From PWPR01 sp964497955 (lineage in GTDB: Bacteria > Bacillota > UBA994 > PWPR01): a DNA stretch of 19,974 nucleotides. Shown here piece after piece: positions 7,065 through 15,014 of this stretch. The DNA lies in contig CAZCFQ010000028.1 of assembly GCA_964497955.1 (NCBI GenBank), positions 1-19,974 on the forward strand, written 5' to 3'. The notes under the pieces were generated by a model. The model saw nothing but the letters and a program-made list of their open reading frames with translations. It did not search any database and had not been told where the DNA came from. Each line of letters starts with the position of its first letter. The stretch's first letter is position 1. Position numbers and translations under genes: made by a program.

Positions 7065-8108
7065 TTAACTTCTCCTTGTTAAAAACATTGCGTCTCCGAA
7101 ACTGAAAAATCTATAATTATGATCTTTAGCTTCTTCATATGCATGTAAAATCTTATCTCTTCCAACAAATGCACTGACTAACATAAGTAAAGATGATTTA
7201 GGTAAATGAAAATTTGTAATTAATGAATCAACAAACTTCCATCTATACCCTGGGTATATGAATATATCTGTTTTTCCCTTATTTCCTTTTAGTAATCCAT
7301 TAGAATCTGATGCAGATTCTAAAACTCTTATTGAAGTAGTCCCTACAGCCACAATTTTTTTTCCATTCACTTTTGCGTTATTTAATAAAGCTGCAGTCTT
7401 ATTATCAATTTCATAATATTCAGAATGCATATTATGCTTAGTTATATCCTTTTCATCCACTGGTCTAAAAGTCCCTAAACCAACATGTAGCATAACTTCT
7501 GCAATAATTACACCTTTATCTTCAAGCTTTGAAATTAAATCATCCGTAAAGTGTAACCCAGCTGTAGGTGCAGCTGCCGACCCTCTCCACTTAGCATAAA
7601 CAGTCTGATATCTATTTTTATCCTCTAACTCCTGTTTTATATATGGAGGAAGTGGCATTTCTCCTATTTTATCAATAATATTATCTAAATCTTCTGTTTT
7701 TTCAAACTCCAAAAGCCTTCTTCCTTCAGGAAGTTCTTTAATTATTTTTGATTTTAATTTCCCATTACCAAAAGAAATATCCTGGCCTTTTTTTAGTCTT
7801 CTGGCAGGTTTGACTAAACATTCCCATACATTATCATCTTTATGCTTTTTTAGTAAAAGTGCTTCAACTTTTCCACCGGTTGGGACCTTAACACCATGCA
7901 ATCTGGCTGGTATAACTTTAGAGTTGTTAACTACTAATACATCGCCTTTGTCTAAGTAATTTAAAATATTATAAAATCTGTCATGAATGAACTCATCTTT
8001 ATTTTCATCAATTATCATTAATTTAGAATGATCTCTTGGATAAATTGGCTTTTGAGCTATATATTTTTCTGGCAGATCATAATTGTAATCTTTAAGTTTG
8101 TGCGACAT
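7065..8108 (-). CDS. queA: S-adenosylmethionine:tRNA ribosyltransferase-isomerase
   Basis: Transfers and isomerises the ribosyl group of S-adenosylmethionine onto preQ1 at tRNA position 34 to make epoxyqueuosine. 347 residues, the usual size. Family blocks are present in order: YDLPEKYIAQKP (10-21), RDHSKLMI, VVNNSKVIPARLHG (around 59-72), WRGSAAAPTAGLHFT (around 174-188), HVGLGTFRPV, VGTTSIRVLES and the C-terminal NFHLPKSSLLMLVSAF. The ATG is preceded by GGAG with good spacing. It lies between queH and tgt, the enzymes after and before it in the pathway. Confidence 0.97.
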   Translation of the reverse strand: MSHKLKDYNYDLPEKYIAQKPIYPRDHSKLMIIDENKDEFIHDRFYNILNYLDKGDVLVVNNSKVIPARLHGVKVPTGGKVEALLLKKHKDDNVWECLVKPARRLKKGQDISFGNGKLKSKIIKELPEGRRLLEFEKTEDLDNIIDKIGEMPLPPYIKQELEDKNRYQTVYAKWRGSAAAPTAGLHFTDDLISKLEDKGVIIAEVMLHVGLGTFRPVDEKDITKHNMHSEYYEIDNKTAALLNNAKVNGKKIVAVGTTSIRVLESASDSNGLLKGNKGKTDIFIYPGYRWKFVDSLITNFHLPKSSLLMLVSAFVGRDKILHAYEEAKDHNYRFFSFGDAMFLTRRS

Positions 8109-8133
8109 AAAATCTCCATCCTATTAATAAATT

Positions 8134-8676
8134 CTATTCAATACTTTTTTGGTTCCTGTATCTCTCTTCTTCACTATAAATGCATCCACAATATTGTTGT
8201 CTATATAAATCATGTTTATTAGATAATTCTAAACTTCTTTTAAACAGTTCTCTAAAATCATGATAATAAAATTTAACATTCTCTCTATCAGCACTAATAT
8301 TAGCAAGTTCAATAATCTGTTCATGATTTTGATAAGGGCTAATTAGTAGTGAAGTAGTAAAAGCATCAAATTTGCCTTTTCGGGCCAATCTTGCTGTCTC
8401 TGAAATTCTCATATTATAACAGAGATAACATCTTTTATTCTCTCTAAACACTACTTCTTTTAAATACTCTTTCAATCCGTACTGAGGATCACCTATCATT
8501 TTAACTTCTTTTACTTTTGCAATCTTATAAGCTGACTCTTTTCTCTTTCTATACTCAACCAAAGGATGTATGTTTGGGTTATAAAAGTATCCATACACAT
8601 CGTGTTTTTCATTTTGTAAAAACTCAATTATAGCACTTGCACATGGCCCACAACAAATATGTAATAAAATCTTCAT
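8134..8676 (-). CDS. queH: Epoxyqueuosine reductase QueH
   Basis: Reduces epoxyqueuosine to queuosine in tRNA, the last step; QueH (former DUF208) is unrelated in sequence to the cobalamin-dependent QueG. 180 residues, a typical short QueH. The N-terminal motif HICCGPCA gives C8, C9 and C12. Further cysteine pairs are C83/C86 (RCYLCY) and C163/C165 (YCGCIYS), consistent with the iron-sulfur and metal-binding cysteines of the family. FYNPNIHP and LLISPYQNHE are family blocks. It starts a few bases after the ruvB TGA, with a weak GAGTG ribosome binding site, and is followed by queA 25 bases later. No riboswitch is visible. Confidence 0.95.
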   Translation of the reverse strand: MKILLHICCGPCASAIIEFLQNEKHDVYGYFYNPNIHPLVEYRKRKESAYKIAKVKEVKMIGDPQYGLKEYLKEVVFRENKRCYLCYNMRISETARLARKGKFDAFTTSLLISPYQNHEQIIELANISADRENVKFYYHDFRELFKRSLELSNKHDLYRQQYCGCIYSEEERYRNQKSIE

Positions 8677-8682
8677 ATTATA

Positions 8683-9723
8683 TCACTCTTTATCAAATAA
8701 GCTTTTTTGTTTTTCGCTATTTAGCGATTTATCGAAATATTTATATGCAAAACTGGTCGCAATTCTACCTCTTGGAGTTCTCTGTAAAAACCCTTGTTGC
8801 AGCAGAAATGGTTCATATACATCGCCTATTGTTTCTGGAGCCTCACTAATTGCTGCTGCCATAGTATCAAGCCCTACAGGACCACCATCAAACTTTTCAA
8901 TTATCATTAGCAAAAGTTTTCTATCAACTGCATCAAGCCCATATTGATCTACTTCCAACATCTTTAGTGCTGCTATTGCAACATCATATGTTATAACACC
9001 ATCGGCTTTTACTTCAGCATAATCTCTAGCTCTTTTTAACAATCTATTAGCAACCCTTGGTGTCCCTCTTGATCTTTTAGCAATTTCAAGAGCACCATTA
9101 GACTCAATTCCAATTTCTAATATTCGTGCAGAACGTTCTATTATGTCACTTAGTTCATCAATCTGATAATACTGAAGCCTACTAACTACACCAAATCTGC
9201 TTCTTAAAGGAGAAGATAGACTTCCAGCTCTTGTAGTAGCACCAATTAGTGTAAAATTTTGCAAATCTAACCTTATTGATCTAGCACTTGGTCCTTTTCC
9301 GACAACAATATCTAGAGCATAGTCCTCCATTGCAGAATAAAGTACTTCTTCTACTGTCCTGTTTAATCTATGTACCTCATCTATAAAAAGGACATCTCCT
9401 TTGTCAAGGTTGGTCAATATAGCTGCAAGATCACCTGGCCTTTCAATAGCTGGTCCAGAAGTAACTCTTATATTTGACCTCATTTCGTTAGCTATAATAT
9501 GAGCTAGTGTTGTTTTCCCAAGGCCTGGAGGTCCATATAACAATACATGGTCTAAAGCTTCCTTTCTACCTATTGCTGCTTGTATAAAAATTTTTAAATT
9601 TTCAACAACCTTAGTTTGACCTATATATTCACTGAAATAATTAGGTCTTAGTGATTTTTCTAGCTCTATATCTATCTCTTTATGTTCTGCACTGATAACT
9701 CTATCTTGTTTCTCTTCAATCAA
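8683..9723 (-). CDS. ruvB: Holliday junction branch-migration ATPase RuvB
   Basis: Hexameric AAA+ motor that drives branch migration of Holliday junctions with RuvA. 346 residues. Motifs in order: Walker A GPPGLGKTT (64-72), Walker B FIDEVHR (113-119), sensor 1 GATTRAG (161-167), arginine-finger segment LRSRFG (173-178), and a C-terminal winged-helix region ending in TPRGRIAT. The start is TTG (9723-9721) with AGGAGA a few bases upstream; that site overlaps the ruvA stop codon TAG. No nearer ATG fits the family N-terminus. It completes a ruvC-ruvA-ruvB run. Confidence 0.97.
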   Translation of the reverse strand: MIEEKQDRVISAEHKEIDIELEKSLRPNYFSEYIGQTKVVENLKIFIQAAIGRKEALDHVLLYGPPGLGKTTLAHIIANEMRSNIRVTSGPAIERPGDLAAILTNLDKGDVLFIDEVHRLNRTVEEVLYSAMEDYALDIVVGKGPSARSIRLDLQNFTLIGATTRAGSLSSPLRSRFGVVSRLQYYQIDELSDIIERSARILEIGIESNGALEIAKRSRGTPRVANRLLKRARDYAEVKADGVITYDVAIAALKMLEVDQYGLDAVDRKLLLMIIEKFDGGPVGLDTMAAAISEAPETIGDVYEPFLLQQGFLQRTPRGRIATSFAYKYFDKSLNSEKQKSLFDKE

Positions 9724-9734
9724 AATAATCTCTC

Positions 9735-10337
9735 CTAAAATCTAGCCAGTTCTTTTAGTGCATTTTTTATTAAATCCTCTACAGTCAAGTTCAAATTCTT
9801 ATTTGATACTTTCCTGACTGCTTTTGTAGATTCCATTGGATCATAACCTAACGATTCTAATGCTAATATTGCTTCAGATACTGCGCTATTTTCTTCTTTG
9901 AATTCACTTGGTCTAATATCTTCATCAATGTCATTTATAGAAAGTTTATCTTTTAATTCTAATAATATCTTCTGGGCAGTCTTTTTTCCTACTCCTGGTA
10001 ATTTAGTTAATGCTTTCACATCTTCAAAAGCAATTGCAGTAACTAAGTCCTTTGCATTAGTATTGTTTAATATATTAAGAGCTACTTTAGGCCCAATTCC
10101 TGAAACATTAATTAATAACTCAAATAATTCTAACTCTTGTTTACTAGAAAAGCCATAAAGACTTATCTCTTTCTCTCTGACATTAAGATAATTATATAGT
10201 TTTAAATTTTCTTCTTTATCTACTATCCCAGAAATACTATTCACTCTTGTATAAATTTTAAATCCTACGCCATTTATATCTACTACAACATAATCAGAAC
10301 CGATATATTTTAAAGTTCCTTGAATATACTCAAACAT
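9735..10337 (-). CDS. ruvA: Holliday junction DNA-binding protein RuvA
   Basis: Binds the four-way junction and loads RuvB. 200 residues, the usual length. The N-terminal OB domain opens MFEYIQGTLKYIG. Two helix-hairpin-helix motifs follow at about 76-91 (INVSGIGPKVALNIL) and 111-126 (TKLPGVGKKTAQKI). An acidic linker (INDIDEDIRPSEFKEEN) leads to the RuvB-binding domain III (about 152-200). The ATG shares one base with the ruvC TAA stop (TAATG), a clear sign of translational coupling. Confidence 0.97.
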   Translation of the reverse strand: MFEYIQGTLKYIGSDYVVVDINGVGFKIYTRVNSISGIVDKEENLKLYNYLNVREKEISLYGFSSKQELELFELLINVSGIGPKVALNILNNTNAKDLVTAIAFEDVKALTKLPGVGKKTAQKILLELKDKLSINDIDEDIRPSEFKEENSAVSEAILALESLGYDPMESTKAVRKVSNKNLNLTVEDLIKNALKELARF

Positions 10338-10834
10338 TATTTGTACTCCTTTATCATATCTTGATATTTTCTAGAACGAATATGAGTTAATGCAACTGCA
10401 CAAGCATCTGCAACATCATCTGGTGAAGGGGCTTTTTTAAGATTAAATTCTGACTTAACCATATACTGGACTTGTTTTTTATCTGCTCTACCGTACCCGA
10501 CTAGTGCTTGCTTTACTTGTAATGGTGTATACTCAAAAATTTCTAAATTAGCTTTAGCTATCGCTAATAAAACCACCCCTCTTGCCTCACCTACTTTAAG
10601 AGCTGTTCGTACATTTTTATTGAAAAACAGCTTTTCAACAGCTGCTACAACAGGCTGATATTTATTGATAATTTCTGTAATATCATTATGAATTGTAAGC
10701 AACCTCTTGTAATGATCTTCTTTAGAACTGGTTCGTATACACCCATATGAGATAGGTATTCTATTATTATTATGTTCTTCTATAATTGCAAACCCAGTAA
10801 TAGCAAGTCCTGGATCAATACCTAAAATTCTCAA
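10337..10834 (-). CDS. ruvC: Holliday junction resolvase RuvC
   Basis: Dimeric endonuclease that cuts Holliday junctions symmetrically. 165 residues. The catalytic acidic set of the RNase H fold is visible: D7 (GIDPG), E67 (AVEKLFF), and the pair D140/D143 in SPDDVADACA. The start is TTG (10834-10832), with an AAGGTGA ribosome binding site just upstream; MRILGIDPG is the normal N-terminus. It overlaps ruvA by one base and follows yqeG by 19 bases. RuvX, a related fold, is encoded about 4 kb upstream in the same direction. Confidence 0.97.
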   Translation of the reverse strand: MRILGIDPGLAITGFAIIEEHNNNRIPISYGCIRTSSKEDHYKRLLTIHNDITEIINKYQPVVAAVEKLFFNKNVRTALKVGEARGVVLLAIAKANLEIFEYTPLQVKQALVGYGRADKKQVQYMVKSEFNLKKAPSPDDVADACAVALTHIRSRKYQDMIKEYK

Positions 10835-10853
10835 AAAATCACCTTCAAATAAT

Positions 10854-11330
10854 TTATTTTCTTACTAATCTCTCTAACAATCTCATAAATCTTGTTGCTT
10901 TTAACTCTTTTTCACTTAGAGGAGTAACTAATATTGATTTAATACCTGCTAGTTTAGCTCCTAACAAATCTGTAAAAATTTGATCTCCTATCATTGCAGT
11001 TTGTTCTTTTAGTATACCTTCATCTTTTATGCTCTTTTTAAAATTTAATGATAATGGTTTTAGAGAACGGCCGATACCCTTAACATTTAATTCTTCTGAA
11101 ATGGCTTTAACCCTTTCATTAGGAGCATTTGATAAAATTCTCACTATAAAACCTTCATCTTTCATTTTTTGAAATAACCTTTTCAACTTCTTATCAACTA
11201 ATGAGCTATCCCAAGGAATAATTGTATTATCAATATCAATTAAAAGTAGTTTTATACCTTCTTTTTTTAACATCTTTAAGTCAACATCATAAATTGTGTC
11301 AAAAATATAATCTGGTGTTAATAAACTCAT
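10854..11330 (-). CDS. YqeG family HAD phosphatase
   Basis: Haloacid-dehalogenase-fold phosphatase of the YqeG type, related to yeast Gep4 (phosphatidylglycerophosphate phosphatase); the bacterial substrate is not known from this sequence. 158 residues. HAD motifs: DIDNT with D32/D34, SN at S67-N68, a lysine near K91 (RSLKPL) and GDQIFTD at 115-121. No cap domain insertion is apparent. The ATG shares one base with the udk stop (TAATG). A role in phosphatidylglycerol synthesis is an inference from the yeast relative. In Bacillus yqeG lies elsewhere, so its place between udk and ruvC is not the Bacillus order. Confidence 0.88.
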   Translation of the reverse strand: MSLLTPDYIFDTIYDVDLKMLKKEGIKLLLIDIDNTIIPWDSSLVDKKLKRLFQKMKDEGFIVRILSNAPNERVKAISEELNVKGIGRSLKPLSLNFKKSIKDEGILKEQTAMIGDQIFTDLLGAKLAGIKSILVTPLSEKELKATRFMRLLERLVRK

Positions 11331-11959
11331 TAATACTCATCCTCAAAAGATTTTACATTGTTTAACTTGCTATTTAATATATCTATAGCAACTATATTCT
11401 TACCACCTTCAGGAATGATAATGTCAGCATATCTTTTACTTGGTTCAACAAAAGCATTATGCATAGGCATTACTGTACTTAAATACTGGTTAATTACAGA
11501 CTCTAACGTTCTGCCTCTTTCATTTATATCTCTTTTCAATCTTCTTAAAACCCTCACATCAGCATCGGTGTCTACATAAACTTTAATATCCATTAGATCC
11601 CTTAATCTTTTACTCTCTAATACCAGTATCCCCTCAAGAATAATAATAGGACATGATTTGATCTTTTTTGTTTCATTTTTCCTTAAATGAATACTAAAAT
11701 CATAGATTGGCTTATCTATTTCATTTCCATTAAGAAGCTTAACCAAATGCTTACACAAGAGATCAGTATCAAAAGCATTGGGATGGTCATAATTTAATAA
11801 ACATCTTTCTTTATATGACAAATCTTCTCTATTACGATAATAAGCATCTTGTTCAATAATCAAAATGTTATCCTTTTGCTTCTTTTTTAAGGCTTTAGCA
11901 ACCGTAGTCTTTCCAGATCCACTTCCTCCAGCAATTCCAATTAATATTGGTCTACTCAT
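11330..11959 (-). CDS. udk: Uridine kinase
   Basis: Phosphorylates uridine and cytidine in pyrimidine salvage. The P-loop is GIAGGSGSGKTT (G8-T19). IIEQDAYYR, NYDHPNAFDTDLL, KPIYDFSIHLR and EGILVLES follow as in the uridine kinase/phosphoribulokinase family, with a lid-type RRLKRDINERGR near residue 140. I chose the ATG at 11959 (209 residues), which is 8 bases after AGGAG; an in-frame TTG at 11962 is too close to that site. The gene overlaps the end of the U32 peptidase gene by 8 bases and its stop overlaps the yqeG start. The U32-udk pairing matches the Bacillus yrrO-udk order. Confidence 0.95.
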   Translation of the reverse strand: MSRPILIGIAGGSGSGKTTVAKALKKKQKDNILIIEQDAYYRNREDLSYKERCLLNYDHPNAFDTDLLCKHLVKLLNGNEIDKPIYDFSIHLRKNETKKIKSCPIIILEGILVLESKRLRDLMDIKVYVDTDADVRVLRRLKRDINERGRTLESVINQYLSTVMPMHNAFVEPSKRYADIIIPEGGKNIVAIDILNSKLNNVKSFEDEY

Positions 11960-13187
11960 CAACTTTTCTCCTTAAAATAGAACCATTTTTAACATTTTTT
12001 GCTACGTTAATCCAGATTAATTGCTGAGCATGTGGAGCTCTAGAAATATTCTCTTTAGTTTCATGATCTATTATTTCCGTAATAATAGTTTTAAAAGTAT
12101 CACCTTTAATATTCATAATCTCTATTTCTTCATTAAGCTCAAATAAATTTCTTTGTTCTATTAAAGCTAAACCTTTTTCTTCATCAAAATCTCTTACAAT
12201 CCCAATAAAATCATAATCACGATAATATTTTGAAGTCTCAACATGCTGACTTTCTCTGCTATCACTAGGTTTTTTTAAATAAAACCCAGGGAAAAATGGT
12301 CTATGACTTGGTTTATTTAGTTCTTCTATCCATTCTTTTTTTACCTTATAATCATCAGGGTTTTTATAATAGCTATCAATTGCTTCTCTATATATTTTAG
12401 TAACTGTTGAAACATAGTGTAGGCTTTTCATACGTCCTTCAATTTTAAGAGATTTGACGCCAGTTTTAATAATCATTGGCAATATTTCTATCGTGTTCAT
12501 ATCTTTAGAGTTAAAAATATATGTACCTTTTTGATCTTGTTTCATAGTAAATTTTTGATTAGGTCTATTCTTTTCAATTAAGTCATATTCCCACCGACAA
12601 GGTTGTGCACATTGTCCTCTGTTTGCATCTCTACCAGCTAAGTAGTTACTTAATAAGCATCTACCGCTATATGAAACACACATTGCTCCATGAATAAATG
12701 CTTCAAAATCTATCTCTGGAACTTTTTTTACCATCTCATTTATCTCATTTAAGGTCAGTTCCCTTGCTAAAATAATTCTCTTTACCCCAAAATTATGCCA
12801 GAATTTTGCTGCACTCCAATTAGTATTACTGGCTTGTGTGCTTAGATGTATTTCCATATTTGGAACTGTATCTCTGGCAATCCTTACTATACCTGGGTCA
12901 GCTATTATCAATGCATCTATATCTAAATCTTCTAACTGCAACAAGTAGTCTTCTAAAGATTCTAAATCATCATTATGTGCTATTATATTTACTGTCACAT
13001 AGATCTTTGCTCCATTTTTATGAGCGAAATCAACTGCTTCTTCCATTTCTTTTACAGTAAAATTACCTGCAAATGCTCTTAAACCAAATTCTGTACCTCC
13101 TAAATATACTGCATCAGCTCCGTATTTAATTGCAAATCTTAATTTTTCTATATTTCCTGCTGGAGCTAACAATTCTACTTTACTCAT
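11952..13187 (-). CDS. trhP: U32 family peptidase-like protein, likely tRNA hydroxylation factor TrhP
   Basis: U32 family protein resembling Bacillus YrrO and E. coli YegQ/TrhP, which act with prephenate in making 5-hydroxyuridine at tRNA position 34. 411 residues. It begins ELLAPAGNIEKLRFAIKYGADAVYLGG. The family signature with four cysteines is C170, C177, C193 and C197 (FIHGAMCVSYSGRC and RGQCAQPCRWEY), probably metal-binding. SLKIEGRMKS and a C-terminal beta domain from about residue 320 follow. An ATG after AGGTG gives a good start. mltG is 10 bases upstream and udk overlaps downstream, matching the Bacillus yrrL-yrrM-yrrN-yrrO-udk block, but with only one U32 gene and no yrrM (trmR). 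Peptidase activity cannot be excluded. Confidence 0.85.
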   Translation of the reverse strand: MSKVELLAPAGNIEKLRFAIKYGADAVYLGGTEFGLRAFAGNFTVKEMEEAVDFAHKNGAKIYVTVNIIAHNDDLESLEDYLLQLEDLDIDALIIADPGIVRIARDTVPNMEIHLSTQASNTNWSAAKFWHNFGVKRIILARELTLNEINEMVKKVPEIDFEAFIHGAMCVSYSGRCLLSNYLAGRDANRGQCAQPCRWEYDLIEKNRPNQKFTMKQDQKGTYIFNSKDMNTIEILPMIIKTGVKSLKIEGRMKSLHYVSTVTKIYREAIDSYYKNPDDYKVKKEWIEELNKPSHRPFFPGFYLKKPSDSRESQHVETSKYYRDYDFIGIVRDFDEEKGLALIEQRNLFELNEEIEIMNIKGDTFKTIITEIIDHETKENISRAPHAQQLIWINVAKNVKNGSILRRKVDE

Positions 13188-13197
13188 TTTAATACAC

Positions 13198-14211
13198 CTA
13201 CCTATTGTTATTTATTGAATCTAAATGTTCTTGGTATGTCACACTGAAACTATGTTTTCCGCCACCTATTGCATGGAAATATCTATAATTAGTATCTTCA
13301 GGGTTCAAAACTGCCTTAAAAGAGGCTTGACTTATTGAAGATATTGGCCCAGGAGGCAATCCTGGATATTTGTATGTATTAAAAGGAGATTCTATCTGTG
13401 TGTCTGCTGTAGATAATACTTCTTTATGTTCTTCTAATACATATTGAACAGTAGCACAACTTTGAAGTGCTTGATTAACATCCAACCTATTATAAAAGAC
13501 ACTAGCAATAATTGGTCTTTCTTCATGTAGTACTGCTTCCTTTTCTACGATAGAAGCCAAAGTTACTAACTCATGAAAAGTCAAATCATACTCCTTATCA
13601 CTACTTTCATATAACTCATATACTTGCTGATTAAACCTTTTAACTAACTTATCTATAACAATTTTAGGTGTTGTTATTGTTCTAAAGTCATATGTATCAG
13701 GAAATAAATATCCTTCATATTTATATTCTACTCTCTCACTAGGTATATCTTTAGCCCAAATATATTCAGTTTCATAAGACCTGATTTGATTTAAGAAATC
13801 TTCTTTACTAAATAGTTTATTTTCTGCAAATATTTCAGCCATATCTTCGATATTTTTACCTTCAGGAATAGTAATCCTTATGTCTTCATACTCAGCAACC
13901 CTTCCATCTACCAACTTTGATATTATTGATGGAATAGACTCCTTAGAACTAAATTCATATAAACCAGCTTTTAAACTTGAAGAGTTTGGACTAATTTTAA
14001 CAATACTTCTAAAAAGAAATGCAGAGTCAATAATCCCATTAGCTTTTAACATATTTGCTATCTGTTGGGGATTGTAACCAGATGGGACTTCTAGGTATAA
14101 AACTTTTTCTTCTTTTATAATATTCGCAGTAACTCTAACTATAGTAAATATTAATGTGATGGTAACTAATATAATGACAAGTTTTGATAAAAACTTTTTT
14201 ATTTTTTTCAT
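13198..14211 (-). CDS. mltG: Endolytic transglycosylase MltG
   Basis: Membrane-bound murein transglycosylase thought to cut nascent glycan strands and set their length. 337 residues. One N-terminal membrane segment (about 9-27) follows a lysine-rich start, so the rest faces outward. A LysM-like subdomain (about 36-105, ending KLVDGR) precedes the YceG catalytic domain, with EGYLFPDTY (166-174), the catalytic glutamate segment LASIVEKEA (218-226), VFYNRL, and YPGLPPGPIS (282-291). The ATG follows AAAGGTG. The upstream neighbour DUF1292 ends in a strong terminator only 28 bases before this start and no promoter is obvious in between. Confidence 0.96.
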   Translation of the reverse strand: MKKIKKFLSKLVIILVTITLIFTIVRVTANIIKEEKVLYLEVPSGYNPQQIANMLKANGIIDSAFLFRSIVKISPNSSSLKAGLYEFSSKESIPSIISKLVDGRVAEYEDIRITIPEGKNIEDMAEIFAENKLFSKEDFLNQIRSYETEYIWAKDIPSERVEYKYEGYLFPDTYDFRTITTPKIVIDKLVKRFNQQVYELYESSDKEYDLTFHELVTLASIVEKEAVLHEERPIIASVFYNRLDVNQALQSCATVQYVLEEHKEVLSTADTQIESPFNTYKYPGLPPGPISSISQASFKAVLNPEDTNYRYFHAIGGGKHSFSVTYQEHLDSINNNR

Positions 14212-14238
14212 TGCTGCACCTTTCTACAATAAATTATG

Positions 14239-14264
14239 AAAAAAGGGTCATATGACCCTTTTTT
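14239..14264. terminator. Strong bidirectional terminator between DUF1292 and mltG
   Basis: A perfect 26-base palindrome with core GGGTCAT/ATGACCC (14245-14258) flanked by six A and six T, giving a U-tract on either strand. It overlaps the DUF1292 stop codon. On the minus strand it should end the DUF1292 transcript; mltG would then depend on read-through or on an unseen promoter. Confidence 0.88.
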
Positions 14265-14529
14265 ATTCTTCTTCTAATTCAGAAATATAATCTTCCCAAG
14301 CCTGGATTACTTCTTCCCACTCTAAATCATCTTCTATCTCCACTAGTATCTCTTCCCCATCTTCATCTAAAATAATTTTCATTATTATAGATTCTTCTTC
14401 TTCATCTGATGGTAATAGAAAAGCATACTTATTGTCGTCAGTAGTTTCAAAAATCTCAATTATCTCAAACTCAATTTCATTGTCATCTTCATCAATTAAT
14501 ACAATAATCTCTTCTTCTTGGAATGACAT
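14263..14529 (-). CDS. DUF1292 family protein (YrzB-like)
   Basis: Small protein of unknown function found beside ruvX/mltG in many Firmicutes (Bacillus YrzB). 88 residues. It is extremely acidic: by my count 37 of 88 residues are Asp or Glu, with two Lys and no Arg. The family pattern EEIIVLIDEDDNEIEFEIIE and the later YAFLLP are visible. The ATG follows GGGGG by 8 bases. It has its own promoter and ends directly at a strong terminator, so it is probably made from a message of about 300 bases. No signal peptide or membrane segment. Confidence 0.9.
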   Translation of the reverse strand: MSFQEEEIIVLIDEDDNEIEFEIIEIFETTDDNKYAFLLPSDEEEESIIMKIILDEDGEEILVEIEDDLEWEEVIQAWEDYISELEEE

Positions 14530-14556
14530 ATTTTATTCCCCCATTCAACTGATTAC

Positions 14557-14585
14557 ATTGTAAATTGTCTTTCTTTAAACGTCAA
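14557..14585 (-). promoter_or_regulatory. Sigma-A promoter for DUF1292
   Basis: On the minus strand TTGACG (14585-14580), a 17-base spacer and TACAAT (14562-14557). The -35 box begins one base after the ruvX stop codon, and the predicted start of transcription is about 20 bases upstream of the DUF1292 ATG. Good match and position. Confidence 0.82.
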
Positions 14586-14586
14586 G

Positions 14587-15003
14587 CTATTGATTCTTCA
14601 TTTTATCTAAATAATTCTGCAATATAATCTGTGCTGCCATTTTGTCTATTACATTTCTTCTCTTTTTTCTTCTCATATTCTGATTAATCAAAAATTGGTC
14701 TGCGCTTTTTGATGTAAATCTTTCATCTTGAAAAACAATCTCTATATCAATTTCTTGCTTTAGTTCACTAATAAATCCTCTTATTTTAGCAGCAGTCTTT
14801 CCTTCATTTCCATCCAAATGTTTAGGTAATCCAGCTACTAATACGCTAACCTTTTTGCTCTGTATTAAGTCCTTAAAAAACTTTACATCTGTTTTAATAT
14901 CACTTCTTACATGTACATCATACGGTGAAGCTATTAAACATAATGGATCTGTTAAAGCTATACCTATCCTTACTTCACCTATATCTAGTGCCATAACTCT
15001 CAT
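14587..15003 (-). CDS. ruvX: Holliday-junction-resolvase-like RNase H fold protein RuvX/YqgF
   Basis: YqgF/RuvX family nuclease-fold protein, implicated in 16S rRNA 5'-end processing and also reported to act on Holliday junctions. 138 residues, the usual size. N-terminal MALDIGEVRIGIALTD supplies the first acidic residue, AGLPKHLDG (57-65) is the family signature, and FQDERFTS (about 91-98) and the late VIDKMAAQIIL supply the remaining acidic positions. The ATG is preceded by AGGATG at a slightly long distance. In Firmicutes this gene usually follows ireB directly; here an aldo/keto reductase gene intervenes, 11 bases upstream. Confidence 0.95.
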   Translation of the reverse strand: MRVMALDIGEVRIGIALTDPLCLIASPYDVHVRSDIKTDVKFFKDLIQSKKVSVLVAGLPKHLDGNEGKTAAKIRGFISELKQEIDIEIVFQDERFTSKSADQFLINQNMRRKKRRNVIDKMAAQIILQNYLDKMKNQ

Positions 15004-15014
15004 ATACTCACATC

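Noticed and set aside
8109..8133. Possible preQ1 riboswitch before the queuosine genes
   Set aside because: Gaps before queH, queA and tgt are 6, 25 and 0 bases, too short for an aptamer plus expression platform.
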